A DNA stretch of 64,000 nucleotides from Proteromonas lacertae. Lineage: Eukaryota > Sar > Bigyra > Opalinata > Proteromonadidae. The DNA lies in the NCBI GenBank assembly GCA_002245135.1, contig NGBS01000035.1, forward strand, positions 1 through 64,000, given 5' to 3'. The notes beneath the pieces are model-generated. The model saw only the letters and a list, made by a program, of their open reading frames with translations, was not told the origin of the DNA and made no database searches. The translations under genes and the position numbers were made by a program. Shown here one piece after another: positions 1-12,216 of the stretch; position 1 is the stretch's first letter; every line of letters begins with the position of its first letter.

Positions 1-379
1 TAAAACCATTTCTGATAAGCCTGTTCTATCTACTTAAACTGTAGTTTATATTACAATATTACACAATTTTCCTGTCTGACAGATACTATCTTCCATAACG
101 TTATTCTATCTCCTATTAATTGATAAATTCAATCCCTAATTTTTAAATCACTCTATTCTTCCTCTTGTTATTTTTACTATTTGGTTTATGTAAAAAATAA
201 AGCACCATTTCATAACATTTATATAAATAAATATTAGATATAACACTCAATATCTTAAATCAAACATAAATGAAAAGCTTGATTCAAAAAATTCATTTTT
301 GTTTATTTAGTATGATGGAATAAACGTAAATTAACACAAAATGTTAGAGAGAATAACTATATTTTAGTTTTAAATAGAA
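1..379. other. AT-rich flank, no gene seen
   Basis: No open frame with recognisable protein similarity is visible here. The stretch lies downstream of the minus-strand gene that ends at 380. A copy of the AAGCTTGA motif seen upstream of many genes in this window sits at 276-283, followed by an AATTC. It could serve a gene beyond the left edge, but nothing in the window proves this. Confidence 0.4.
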
Positions 380-2657
380 TTATACAGTCAAATTTAATTT
401 TAATAACTTCATATTTTCACTTACATCAACAATGATTGGTAGTTCACCTCTATTACCATCTTTATTTTGATTTTTGATATTTTTAAAACATTCTACCCAT
501 TTCTTACATATTTCTACTCCATTTTCACTTTCTACTTTCAAAAGAATTCCTCTTTTTTTATCACCTTGTTCATCTACATATACTCTTATATTGTCACTTA
601 AAAACATTGAATTATATATCTTCAATATTGCAGGTTGATTATATAATATGAAATATTTTCTTTGCCATTTACCTATTACATTTTCTCTTCCTTCTTTCAA
701 TAAATATCCTTCCATTATTACTTCATAACTAAATGGTTTGTAAATATCATCATCTATTACTTCATTTTCTTGTTTTATTTTATCAATTGGAATTATTGTT
801 TCCCATATCTTCTCACGTTTTTCTTTTCGTTTTTCTTTTGAAGATTTCCTTGATTTTATACATAATACTGTCATAATTATTCCTATTAATAATATACAAA
901 CAACTAATGCAATTACTAAAATCCACTTGTATTTCTTATACCAAATATCTTCTTCTTTAGGTTGAGAATGTTGAATTTCATTACCAATTTGTGTTTTTGG
1001 AGTAAATGGATTTAAAGGATCTTTCTTAATATTATTATCTTCTGCTAATTGTGTGATTCTATTCAATAAGTTTAACAAATCTGATTATTGTATAAATATT
1101 AGTAATCTTTCATACATTTTACTATTTTTAATTTCATCAGATAGTTCTTTTAATACTTCTTCTTCTACTGTATATACATCATAATTACTATCACTTGGAG
1201 TAACAATTGATAAAATTGTATTTGCAAATTCTATTGGATATGGTTTAACATTATTCCAATTAAAACCATCACTAGCTAAATTTCTTTTGTTTTTATCTGG
1301 TGTTGGTATTTGTATTTTACTACTTTCATTATCATATTGACTATTTTCAATATATGTTAATACAAATCTTATCTTATAATCTGCTAAATCATCATCATTT
1401 GTATTGAATTCAATCCAATATGGACTTCCACTGAATAAATTTGTTAAAGATTGTTTAAATACTTCAAAGAATTTTCTAAAATTACTATTTCCATCACCAT
1501 TATCTACAAATGAATAATGTCCTTGTACTTTTGTACACCATTCTGTAGTATATTTCCTTTCACAACATAAACCTATTGGATCTTCTCCACCAGGTATTTT
1601 ACATTCATTATCATGATAAACTTGAATATCATATGATGTTTCTAAATTATAATCATTTTCATCATCTTCTTTAAATACTACTCTCATTGTATCAAAATCA
1701 TCTTTAACAGATGTTATTGTTGTGATATTCTTTATTTTTATATCTTTCCATTCAAATGTGGAATTATTCTTCACTTCTTTTATATTATTATCTTCATTTG
1801 TATATAAACTATACTTATTTTTATACTCTTCAGCAACTTTAAATGACATTGTAACTTCTTTTCTACTTAAAGCAAATCCATCTTTTTCTTCTTCACTTAC
1901 TGTTGGATAACTAATTACTATTGTAGAGTTAAACTCTTTATCATTATAAACCATTACTGGTATTTTTGATAAATATTTATTTATTGAAGGTTTATAATCA
2001 ATTACTGCTATTGTTATTTTTGTTTCAGCATTATTATTACCATTAGTACATCTAATTCTACAATCAACATAGTCTATTTCATATTGTGTATCTATTGTTA
2101 TTATACCACTTCCTCTTTCAAATATTATTCCATTATCTTCATATTTACATTTATGTTTTGTTATAAAATATTCATTTTCATTATCTTCAATTCTTTTTAT
2201 ATTGTAATTGTTGTTAAATTCATATTGAATCATCTTTATTGACAATAAAATAACTATTAATAATACTATTATGTAATAAATATCTTGAATCAACTGAATT
2301 TTTATCACATTCTTTCAAACTACCATTTGCACTACGAATAACAGATAAATTAAATGAATATGTGCTATATAATCCAAATATATCTTTCTTTTCAACAATA
2401 TAGAAATATATTTCCTTTGAATTCTTCTTTTCAGCTTTATCTTTACCAACATACACAGTTGAACTATCATTCAGCTTAAGAGTAAAAACAACATCATCTG
2501 GTACTATTGAATTGTGTTGTGTATCTAATCAGAATATTTTCTTAACTAATATATACTCTCACATTTTAGGTTTCTACCCAACACATCATTGCAAAACAAA
2601 ATAACTATTATTTATAATTACATACAACAATATACTCAATAACACAACAAAATTCAT
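380..2657 (-). CDS. Type I membrane protein with cytosolic PH domain
   Basis: I do not recognise a named family. The start at 2657 gives a signal peptide (MNFVVLL..ILFC) once a 31-nt GTAT..TAG intron is removed; a 32-nt intron follows near 2560. A long ectodomain rich in Asn and Asp has several Cys, including a CCERKYTTEWC stretch. After a 57-nt intron near 1063-1119 comes one membrane helix (WILVIALVVCILLIGIIM), a basic stop-transfer run and a PH-like domain (EGYLLKEGR..KWQRKYFILY..). This layout suggests a receptor or membrane scaffold that binds phosphoinositides or other lipids. The frame changes once at about 2220-2310 with no convincing intron; a one-base assembly error or an unseen splice could explain it. 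Exon joins are inferred. Confidence 0.6.
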
Positions 2658-3399
2658 TTTACTACAAAAAATACACAATTTCTTTTTCTTCAAGTTTCTT
2701 CTTATTTTCTAAGTTTCAGATTCTTGCTACAATATTACAATAACAACTATTCTTTCCTTCATCTGTTTATTACATTTTTACTTCATTTCCATGTTTATAT
2801 CATTCTAAATTTCAATTCAAAATATCAAGCTTGCTTGAGTATTTATTTTGAGTTGCATCCATCATACACCGCTTTTCTAATCCTATAATTCTAACAAATA
2901 GCTACTAGAATATATTCAACTACTTTAAACCAAAAATACTATCCAATCATGTAAGTCTTTCATTTTCTAACAAAACTATCCCATAATTCATAATTATTTA
3001 TATCTTCATCACTTACACAAACTGTGCTGTTTATAATTATGATAAAAATTAAGATATATAATTATGATATTTTTACATTATCATTGAATAATATTGCACA
3101 TATTATACTTAAAAATCATGTATTTAATACATAAATATTAAAAAGTCGTGTATATATCTAAAAACTAACAGCAGCTTAAATTATATACTTATGTTTGATT
3201 TATTCATAACTATTACATACAAAAATAATATTTATATTAATAAATAATCATTGTATCTTTCAATAACATCAATCAAACATTCATTTCTGGCTTGTTTCAA
3301 AATAGAATTTAATATTAATGAATTATTCAATTATAATTATAAAAATCCATTAAATCTAACACCAAACACAAACACATCAGAAAATAAAGTAAATATTTA
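2658..3399. other. Intergenic, AT-rich, promoter side of the PH membrane gene
   Basis: This 740-bp gap separates two minus-strand genes, so it should hold the promoter of the 380-2657 gene and the 3' end of the PP2C gene. It has no convincing ORF: the 69-codon frame at 3251-3460 overlaps the PP2C 3' exon in antisense. The only distinctive signal is the element at 2825-2853. Confidence 0.4.
2825..2853 (-). promoter_or_regulatory. CAAGCTTG / TCAAAATAAA element
   Basis: On the minus strand this reads ACTCAAAATAAATACTCAAG followed by CAAGCTTGA. Nearly the same order, TCAAAATAAA(w)(w)ATCAA then (C)AAGCTTG, occurs upstream of the kinase at 21822, the pseudokinase near 24409 and PGAP1 at 36895. Here it lies about 170 bp before the ATG, farther than in the other copies. 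A transcription control role is inferred from position and recurrence only. Confidence 0.45.
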
Positions 3400-4519
3400 T
3401 CAAGTTTTATTCTTTCGTAAATCAATCGCTATACAAGTTATCTATACAAATAATAAATAAATAATATATATACATTATCACTAGATTCTTTCTCTAAAGC
3501 CAATTTCACTAAAGTATCAGCTAATCTTTCACAGTCACCTCCTTCATTTACCAATATCTTATGAGCTATTACACCAGCCAAACCATTCGATATAACATCC
3601 CATAAACCATCACTTCCCATTATTATACATAAATCATTCTCACTTCGAATTTTATTGATTATTTCTGGATCAGCTATTACATATGGTTTTAATGGAACAT
3701 CACCAACTGCTCTACTTACGGCTAATAAACCTTGAACACGAGGAACTGTAAATATTGTTATTACTCTTCCACCAGCTTTCTCGATTCTTTCTTTTTCATC
3801 TTCTCTATTGGGTTTATGATCAAATGATAATAGCTCATAACTTCCATTATCTTTTATTAAAATACTTCGAGAATCACCTGTATTAGCTGTTGTTATTGAT
3901 GTTCCATTCGTTACTATTACATTTGCTGTTGTTCCACATTCAAAATTATAAATCTTTGCCAATTTTGTAAACGATTCATCTACTGATATAAATGATTCAA
4001 ATAAAGCTTTACTTGGACTGTCTTTGAAACTATGACTGGATTTAATCATATCGGGTAAATGTTCGACACAAAATTGAGCGGCTTGATCACCTCCATGACC
4101 ATCAAATATACAATAGATTGTATATTTTACATTATTACGAGTTTCTGACACTATTGTAAAACGATCTTCCATATATGGTCTTAAGCCTTGTGCAACACTT
4201 AATCCGTATTTAAATACCGTATTACTAGAATCACTACAAGGACATCTATTCAATAAACCGATTATAAATATATATTAAAAATACTTTAATTTCAATTGTT
4301 TCAGAAGATGCTTTTGATGAACATCAGGTCTATGTTTACAATGAGAAAAGAGTAAATACGAGACTAAATAATTATATAACTTAAACAATGCAACGCATGT
4401 GATTGGTATAACAATATACTTCCAACTATAACCTAATAAATGGATATATACTTAATTGAGTCAATTAAAGCAGAAAGAGCTCCAGCATTGTCTGCATCAA
4501 GAAATGATAGTCCAAACAT
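3400..4519 (-). CDS. PP2C-family Ser/Thr phosphatase, N-terminal membrane anchor
   Basis: Metal-dependent PP2C phosphatase. The motifs appear in the usual order: YMEDRF, FDGHGG (metal-binding Asp), NTGDSR, RVQGLLAVSRAVGD, MGSDGLWD and SSDN. Removing a 32-nt intron at about 3441-3472 restores the expected ending SSDNITCIAIDLR and a TGA stop at 3400. Upstream, a 39-nt intron (near 4252-4290) and a roughly 26-nt intron (near 4430-4455) join an N-terminal exon starting MFGLSFLDADNAGALSALID. The N-terminus holds a hydrophobic stretch (YIVIPITCVALFKLYNYLVSYLLF), so the enzyme may be bound to a membrane with the catalytic domain in the cytosol. Length is about 330 residues, normal for PP2C plus anchor. 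The anchor depends on the inferred 5' introns. Confidence 0.85.
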
Positions 4520-4647
4520 TTATTATATAAAATTAAAAAAAATAATAATGCAATATAAACCTTCAAAAAGAGAAATTAAAATATTTTGATGAAAACAAAA
4601 CGGCCCTATTTCTTTTTATAAAATAGACACTCAAAAAAATAGATAAA

Positions 4648-7600
4648 TTAAATAGTTTTAACCAATTGAACAATAAATCTTTGTTGATTAACCAATGCAA
4701 CAACTATATCACTCTCTATTTTCTTCAATTCATCTTCATTTTTGGAAATTTTCTCATCTATACTTTGTATCTGTTGTTTTACTTCATTCATAACTTGCTG
4801 CTTTTTAGCTAACTGCGTAACTAATGTCTCATACTGTTGACCCAACTGTAACTTCTTTTTTGCATGTTCTACATTTACTGTGCCATCAGAGCTGATAGCA
4901 CTTATATTCTCTACATTACGAATATCTCTTTCAATTGTACGAATTGTATTTCCCAGAGTGTTGATTTCTTCTGAAATCTTATTCCATTTTTGTTCAATTT
5001 TGTTTCTTTGTATAGTTAACTGCTTGATATTGTCAGTTATTCTATTCTTCTGTTCTCTACTGTCTTTCATAACATCTTTCTCCTTATTTAACAATATATC
5101 TTTAATTTTTACAACTATTTCATTCACATCTTTTGATTGGTTCTTCAAATTATTCAAATTAGATTGTAAATCACTTATTGTCTTTGTTGTTTTCTCTTGT
5201 AGGTCTTTATACATTTTCTCCCACTTCTTTGTGGTAGTTGCTTGAGCATTTTTCTCCGCTTTATAAGTCTGTAAAACAGAAGAACATAATCTCATATTCA
5301 ATGCAACGGATAGTTTTTTATAATCTTCAAGCTTTTGCTTGATATTTTCAATTTCTTCAATTTCTTTGGATTTTGAGTTTTTGTAGTTATTATATTCATC
5401 TTCTAACATATTATACCTCGAGTTAAGGTTGGAATACTCTTCCTTATTCTTTTGATTCAATTCTTCAATTAATTTCTCATTTTCATTCTTTATACCATTT
5501 ATCTTAATAATATTCTCTTTCTCCAATTTCAATTTCAAATTCTCCAAGTCTGTTGAATGATTCAACTTCAAATTATCAATTTCTTTTTCATATTTCATTT
5601 TCATTTCTTTAATTACATTTTCATAATTCTTATTCAGAATCTTATCCAATTCTTCCTTTGTTTCATTATATTGTTTATTAACTCTTTCAATTTCCAATTG
5701 TTGTTGATTTATAGTCTTCTGTAAACCATCTTGTATAGATTTAATAGTCATATTTAAATCACTTCTTTCTTTATCATTTCTTTTATTCATTTGACTTATT
5801 TCATTATTATATTTATTATTCACACCGTTAATTTCATCTTGATGTGATTTCTTCAACGCTTCTACATTCTTATTATATTCATTTTTTAAATTATTTTTTA
5901 TAGTGGATATTTCCTCCTCATATTTCTTCTTTACTTCAATCAATTTTGTGTTTAACTCCAACTCTTTTGATTTTAGTAACGATTCTTTTTCTAATTTGTT
6001 TTTTTCATTGATTGATTGGATTGTGTTTTTATTATTTGTTTCTAATGTCTGCAATATGTTTTCATATTCTCTTTTTATATTCGTTTCTTGTTCTTTTAAC
6101 TTTATTTCTAAGTCTTTTTTGTTCTTATTATTAATAGCTTCAATAGCAATAGATTGTGATTTTTCCATATCTTTCATTATTGTTTCTTTTTCATTTTTCA
6201 ATTTTTCAATTGTTCCATTAACTGCTTTATTCTTCTCCAATAGCAATTCAGATTCTTTATTCAAATAATTCTCTTTTATTTTATTGATCTTTTCATTATA
6301 ATTTGATTCTATTTTCATTAAATTACTAAAATTATCTTCATTCATCATCATTAGACTTTCCTCTTTCTCTTTTCTCATTTCATTGGTTAAATTGTAAATC
6401 TTATTTTCATACTGAGTTTTGGTCTCTTTTGTTACTTCATTTAATATTTTTGCATTGTCTGAAGATAGTAATAATTTCAAATTTCTCATTTCTTTTTGAG
6501 TCTTTTGTTCAATTTCAGATTTCTCTTTTGTAACGGTAATAATTTTATTCCATTTGGTGAAACTGTGATACATTCTATTTTCTAGTTTTTTCTTCATTAA
6601 ATCATTTAATTGTATTAATTTGGTGTATTTTTTAGATGTTTCATCTTTTGTTTTCATGTGATTTCTTAAAGATAACATTTCCTTTTGTATTCTGTCAATT
6701 ATTACATCTTTTTCTTTCATTTGTAATAACAATCTTTCACATTCTTCATTCTTATTTGACTATATAACAAAATATAAATAAAAATAAAGCAATATACCTC
6801 TAACCTTCGTAAATTGTATTGTAAAGACAGTGTATTAGATGTATTTTGTGTATCTAAATTTTCCATCTGTTTGATATACTCTTTCAATTCATTCTGCTTA
6901 GATTCATAGTCTTTTTCAAGTTGCAGTAATTGTTGCTTTGTGTTTTGATGTTTCTCTTGTTCTAATTGATAATCATCTCTTGTTTTTTGAATTAATTTTT
7001 TATTACTTTCCAAATTGTTTGTCAAATTCTGAATTTGTGTTTCTAATGACATTTTTGATTCATTATAAGATGAATCTTTTAATGATATTTCTCCTTCTAA
7101 TTCAGCAATTTTCTTGTTTAATTCGGTATGAACCATATTCCATTCTTTTTCATTCATTTCATTAGTTTGTTGTAAACTTTTTAATTCATTTTCTATATGA
7201 CTTTTGGATGAAATTTCGTTTTGTAAATTTACTTTTAAGAATTCAATCTATCAAAATAATAAACAAACAATAATACATCTTGTTTTAGATTCTTCACCTC
7301 TTCATCTTGACCATTTTTATCTGTAGATATTGAGTTTAATTTACTTTCCAAATCATTTATATTTACTTGCAAAGTCACTATTTTACTGGATAATTCTTTA
7401 TTCTCACTTATCAGTTTCTCTCGTTCTTTGGATATTAATTTCTCTCTTTCTTTACTATCTGTTACATCTTTTGTACTGGCGAGTAATTCTTGTTTTAAAT
7501 ACTTTACAGATTCTTGTAATTGGTTGATTTGTTGCAGAGGTGGACCTGATGATTTGATCTTATTTGAAACATCTTTTAACTATTTAAATAACAAATAAAA

Positions 7601-10600
7601 TATAAATATTTTTATACATTAGTTTCTCTAGATGATTTATAATCATTATATTCTTTGGAAATTTCTTTTATTTTTCTTTTATTATCAGCTAATTCTTGGT
7701 TTAATCTTTGATTTTCAATTTGTAATTGATTTATATTTTGATTGATTTTATCGATTGTTTCTTCATCCTTTTGTTTTTCATTTACCAAGTTATTGAATTC
7801 ATTTCTTAATCTGTTGTTTTCTGTAGTAATCACACTGATATATTGCTATTTAAATAAAGATAAAATATATATTAAAGAAAAGTGGATATATATACTTGAG
7901 TTTCTTTATTATTCACATCTTTCTTATCATTATTACTTATCAACTTCTCATACTGTTTCACTGATTGTTCTAATGTCTTATTTCTCGTTTGTAACTGTAT
8001 TTTCTCATTAATTGTATCTTTTAATCTCTCTTTTGTTTCTTCTAACTTCATATTTGCCATTTTTGCTTCTTCTGCCATTTTATTTGCATATTCTTCTAAA
8101 TCGTTTAACCTTATTTCTACACCTTTTAATTGGTTCTTTGGCTCATATAATTGACTGTTATATTTCAGTTCTAAGTCCTTTATTTGCGTATTGTAATCTT
8201 CAATTATTTGTCTCTTTTCATTATACCATTCTTTTTCTTTTTTGGCTAGTTGGTTTTGTAACTATTTATATTTATATATATCAATAAAATAAACAATACA
8301 TCTTCCATATTTTTTAGTAAATCAGATGATAATGGTGTTGGTTTCATTTGATCGGATATTTCTTGAATTAACTTCTCTTTTTCATTGATTTCATTTGCAT
8401 AATGTATTTCTTTTGTTTTAAATTCTGAAGTTAACTCTTTTTCTCTTGTTTTCAACTGTTTTCTAGTTTCTTCTAACTTACTGTGAAGATTTTCTCTCAG
8501 TTTATATTCATTATTCAATTTTTCTCTCAAGCTTCTCAACTCGAACTAATGAAACGGTAAAATATTTAAAAATATATAAAAATACTTCTAATTCAGTTAC
8601 TTTCTTGTAAGTTTTATTCTCCACTGGACTAGTAGGTAAATTGTGTTTGCTATTACTGGTATTAGCAACTATTGGAGATTTATTATTATATTCTTCACTA
8701 AATTCATTGAATTTTTTCCAGTCAATTTCTTCATCAGTTTCAGGTAATTCCATTATATTTTCCATATTATTACTGTTATCATTGTTATTATTATTATTAT
8801 TAACTTCAGTCATTGAACTTTTTAATATTTTATGATGTTTTTTCTGTTGTAAAGAATGTGTTAATTTTGGTTTAATTATTGTCACTTCTTTTTTCTTTTT
8901 CCTATCAAGTTGTTGTTGTTGTTTAGACATTATTATACTTGCACGATTTGAATGATCAGGAATTGATCTCAATATTTTACTATAATCACTGAGAGGTCTT
9001 CCATTTTCATCATATTGTTGATTTTGTTTTTCAACTTCCACTACTTCCACTTCCTCTCCATTATTATTAATAATCATTTCTTTATCTTCATCAATAATTT
9101 CAAATTGTGGATTTTGAGTAGTTTCATTTTTTATTTTTTGACTTTTTGATCTTTTGACTGATTGAGATGATTGTAATGGTAATGGTGGAGGTGGTTCTTC
9201 CTGTTGTTGTGTTTGATTCTTTAACATTATAGTCTTGTGCTCTATATCCATTGTCTTTTTGTGCTTGGGACTTTGTTTTTTTATTTCTTTGAAATTATTA
9301 TCTCTTAATTTTTGTATTTGTTCATAAATACTATTCAAATAAATACATAATAATAATAATATATACTGATAACAATGTGGACAAACAGTTACTGCTTTAT
9401 AATATTGACTTGGATTGTTAGTTTTCATTTTATACTGTAATTCATCATCAGCTGATTTCCATTCATTACTGAATGTGTCTATATTCAATAATTCATCATT
9501 ATTATTTTGATATAAGAATTGTTTTTCATTTCGTGCTAATAGAACAGCTTTGTATGTGATTTCTTTGGGAATATCATCTTCTTCATTGTCTAGATTTTCA
9601 TCCAAATCTTCCACTATAAACAATAAATAAAAAATACATAAAAAGAAGCAAAAGACAGAAATACAACAAAATACAAAAAATACAAATTATGTATATATAT
9701 ATACTGTTATTATATTCTTCAATATCTTCTGCAAATTTATCCGTTTTGCTATTCTTCTTTCTTTTCTTAACAGCTGTACTATCTAATAGAATAATTCCAG
9801 GTAAACTATTATCTAATTTAATATTGCAAAAATCACCACGACATTTATATTTTGGTTTAGTGTTTGTATTATTATTATATTTATTAGGTGATGATAATAA
9901 TATTGATTGTGATTGAGTAGTGTTGATATTATTATTATTATTATTTGGTGTAAGTGATGGTAAAGTTGGAGTACTTTGACTTTGTTCTAATAGAAAATAT
10001 GAATAAATAAATAAAATAATATAGGAGATGAAAAAGAGAAAAATATGAAGAGGGAAAATATATAAATAAATAAATAAAATGATATAGGAGATGAAAAAGA
10101 GAAAAATATGAAGAGGGAAAATATATATATAAATAAATAATTTATATATATATTTTATATATAATATACTTGATTCTATTTTATTCTTCTTCAACGATAT
10201 GGTCAAAATAAACGGAACATTTGTAATCCAAATAACATTATCTATACTTATCGTAAACTCCATTTTCATATCAACTATTCTAATATTATGATTCTTCTCC
10301 ACAAATTTAACTATTTCATTTATCATACTGTTAAATTCATCACATAAACTCTGATCTCTACATAATATATTTGGAACTATTCTTTCTGTACGATATTTTG
10401 CAGCTACTGTTGGTAATTTTTGATAATGGGTTATATATTTGGCACCTTCACTTTTAGGTATTACATTTGTCTGTATTGCTTCTACTGCGATAAAGTATTG
10501 CTCAGGATGATTGATTATTACTTTGTCATATTGAGGTAAGTCTAATATATCTTTAGAACTATCATGTTTGAAGAATATTAGACGTTTTTCGTTAGTTGAT

Positions 10601-10900
10601 GAACTTGACTCTGAGGGTATTTCTACTAGTTTTGAGCGAATCTACATATTATGATAAGCAAAACTATACATTACCAAACGACATGTTTTCTTCTTTCTTT
10701 TTACATATAAAACCAGCCTTATTTGTGAAAAGCCATTTTGAAGGATGAGGCTGGGGATAATCTGTGAATAAAATTGTGTCAACTAAATTAGCACGACATT
10801 TGTCTGATAAATTATCAACATGTAATTTGTCGTATAACCATAATGCACTTCTTTCAACAGCTGTTGGGTATACTTCTGACTTGCTTTGATTAAATGTCAT
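4648..10900 (-). CDS. Giant coiled-coil protein with Cys-containing N-terminal region
   Basis: About 1,850 residues from ten or more exons joined by GTAT..TAG introns. ATG at 10900 opens a folded-looking N-terminus (MTFNQSKSEVYPTAVERSAL..), followed through a 28-nt intron by a globular segment ending FILTISLKKNK. After a long intron (about 9993-10170) come an Asn/Ser-rich linker and a region with CRGDFCNI and later VCPHCYQIYEQI, which could bind a metal. From about 8540 down to 4660 the protein is almost pure Glu/Lys/Asn heptad repeat. The C-terminus, ending QRFIVQLVKTI, remains coiled coil. No motor, GRIP or membrane segment is seen. I cannot name the family; a cytoskeletal, centrosomal or ciliary scaffold is possible because CFAP20 shows the cell makes flagella. 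Confidence 0.7.
10003..10128. repeat. 63-bp tandem duplication inside an intron
   Basis: Two adjacent near-identical units of about 63 bp, each an AAATA-rich part followed by ATAGGAGATGAAAAAGAGAA and a GAAGAGGGAAAATATAT ending. The ATAGGAG motif recurs at 10021 and 10084. The repeat lies in the long intron of the coiled-coil gene and makes that intron much longer than its 30-nt neighbours. The copies differ at about one base, so the duplication looks recent. Confidence 0.85.
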
Positions 10901-11234
10901 TACAAATTATTAAATATGTAATTTTTAGACTATTATCTGAGAAGAAAATGATTTTAAAAATTCAAAAAATAAAACGACAATGAAACGATTAAATATTTTG
11001 AAACAAATTTAAAATTTTCTATTATTGCTTATATTCTTCTTCAATGATGGAATAAAGATAATGCAAATAATAAATACGTCTAATAAAGTTTCAACATGAT
11101 AATTAAGTTGAAATTACTGTAGATTAGACTAGTTTAATTATACTTATCAATTTGATGGTCCTTATACACCTCGTGGTTATGGTTATAGTTATGAGACATT
11201 AGAAAGAAGTCCAGTAGATGGTCCACATTCAATA
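10901..11234. other. Divergent intergenic region
   Basis: Lies between the minus-strand coiled-coil gene (ATG 10900) and the plus-strand Gln/Pro-rich gene. The reading frame of the latter stays open upstream to about 11137, where a TAG could be either a stop or a 3' splice site, so a small 5' exon may be hidden here. I see no CAAGCTTG copy. Confidence 0.35.
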
Positions 11235-11934
11235 ATGCCTGATCGATATTCATTCCCTCAATTTCAACTAATATCTCCAACACAATTACAACCATCTCAA
11301 CAACAACAACCAATATTTTATACACCTCAGCAACCTGCTTATATAAGTCAAATGGTTCAATTACCTTCTCCATCCTCTTATCAACAACAACAACCACAAC
11401 AACAATCACAATCATTTCAATTTAATCAACCACAACCACCTCCATTACAATTACCTCAGCAATTAATTCAACAACAACCTCCTCCTCCACTTCCTCCTCC
11501 AATAATTGTTCAAAATGGAATTCAACTACCAATATTAGAAGAACAACCATCCCAATCACAGACAATACAAATATCTCCTCAAATGCAACAAATCCAATGT
11601 TCACCAACTGTTCAACAACAACAACAACAACAATTTTTTGTATTTTTATATTTTATTTACATTTATAATAATAAATAGAGAATGAATTCTTTACCAGTCG
11701 AATATTTAATGGATTTTTCATCAGCTGATGAAATATATCAATCTCCTATTAATAATCAAGTTGGAAATAATTTCCCTTTATATATTCCTCGTCAAAATAC
11801 TCAACCAATAAATCGTTATGTAAATCCTCCAATGATGTCTCGATCTTCTTCATTTCAATATCCAAGTATAATAATATAAACAATTTAATATTAATAGTTC
11901 GACAAAGATCATTTACTGATCAACAATATCCTTA
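11235..11934 (+). CDS. Gln/Pro-rich disordered protein
   Basis: Low-complexity protein of about 200 residues made of Gln, Pro and Ser runs (for example QQPQQQSQSFQFNQPQPPPL). A 39-nt intron at about 11639-11677 joins QQQQFF to RMNSLPVEYLMDFSSADEIY, and a 32-nt intron at about 11871-11902 joins the last exon ending RQRSFTDQQYP with TAA at 11932-11934. The first ATG in frame is 11235, but the frame is open upstream through sequence encoding YTPRGYGYSYETLERSPVDG, so the true start is probably in an earlier exon. Function unknown; such proteins are often transcription or RNA-binding cofactors. Confidence 0.55.
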
Positions 11935-12216
11935 AATATAAAAGTGGATATTATATGTTTTTATACTCTTTTTGATATTGTTTTATGAATTTTAAAACCA
12001 ATACACTTTTTATATAGTTAAAGAAATGATATTTCTTTTATCTCTTCTTCTGATATATCATTTAGTTTTATTTTCAAGGAAAGATATTAATTCTGATTTA
12101 TCTCTTCTATTAACAATTTGAATAGTTTTTCACTCATTCCAATATCTATTCAGATATAATAATTCATCACACTATTCTAATCACAAAATAATACACTCAA
12201 CATTAGAATATTGATG

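Noticed and set aside
3251-3460. 69-codon plus-strand frame
   Set aside because: Overlaps the last PP2C exon in antisense; no recognisable domain.
4880-6268. Plus-strand frames of about 120 codons inside the coiled-coil gene
   Set aside because: Antisense shadows of Glu/Lys/Asn heptads; they read as Phe/Ser/Ile strings with no domain.
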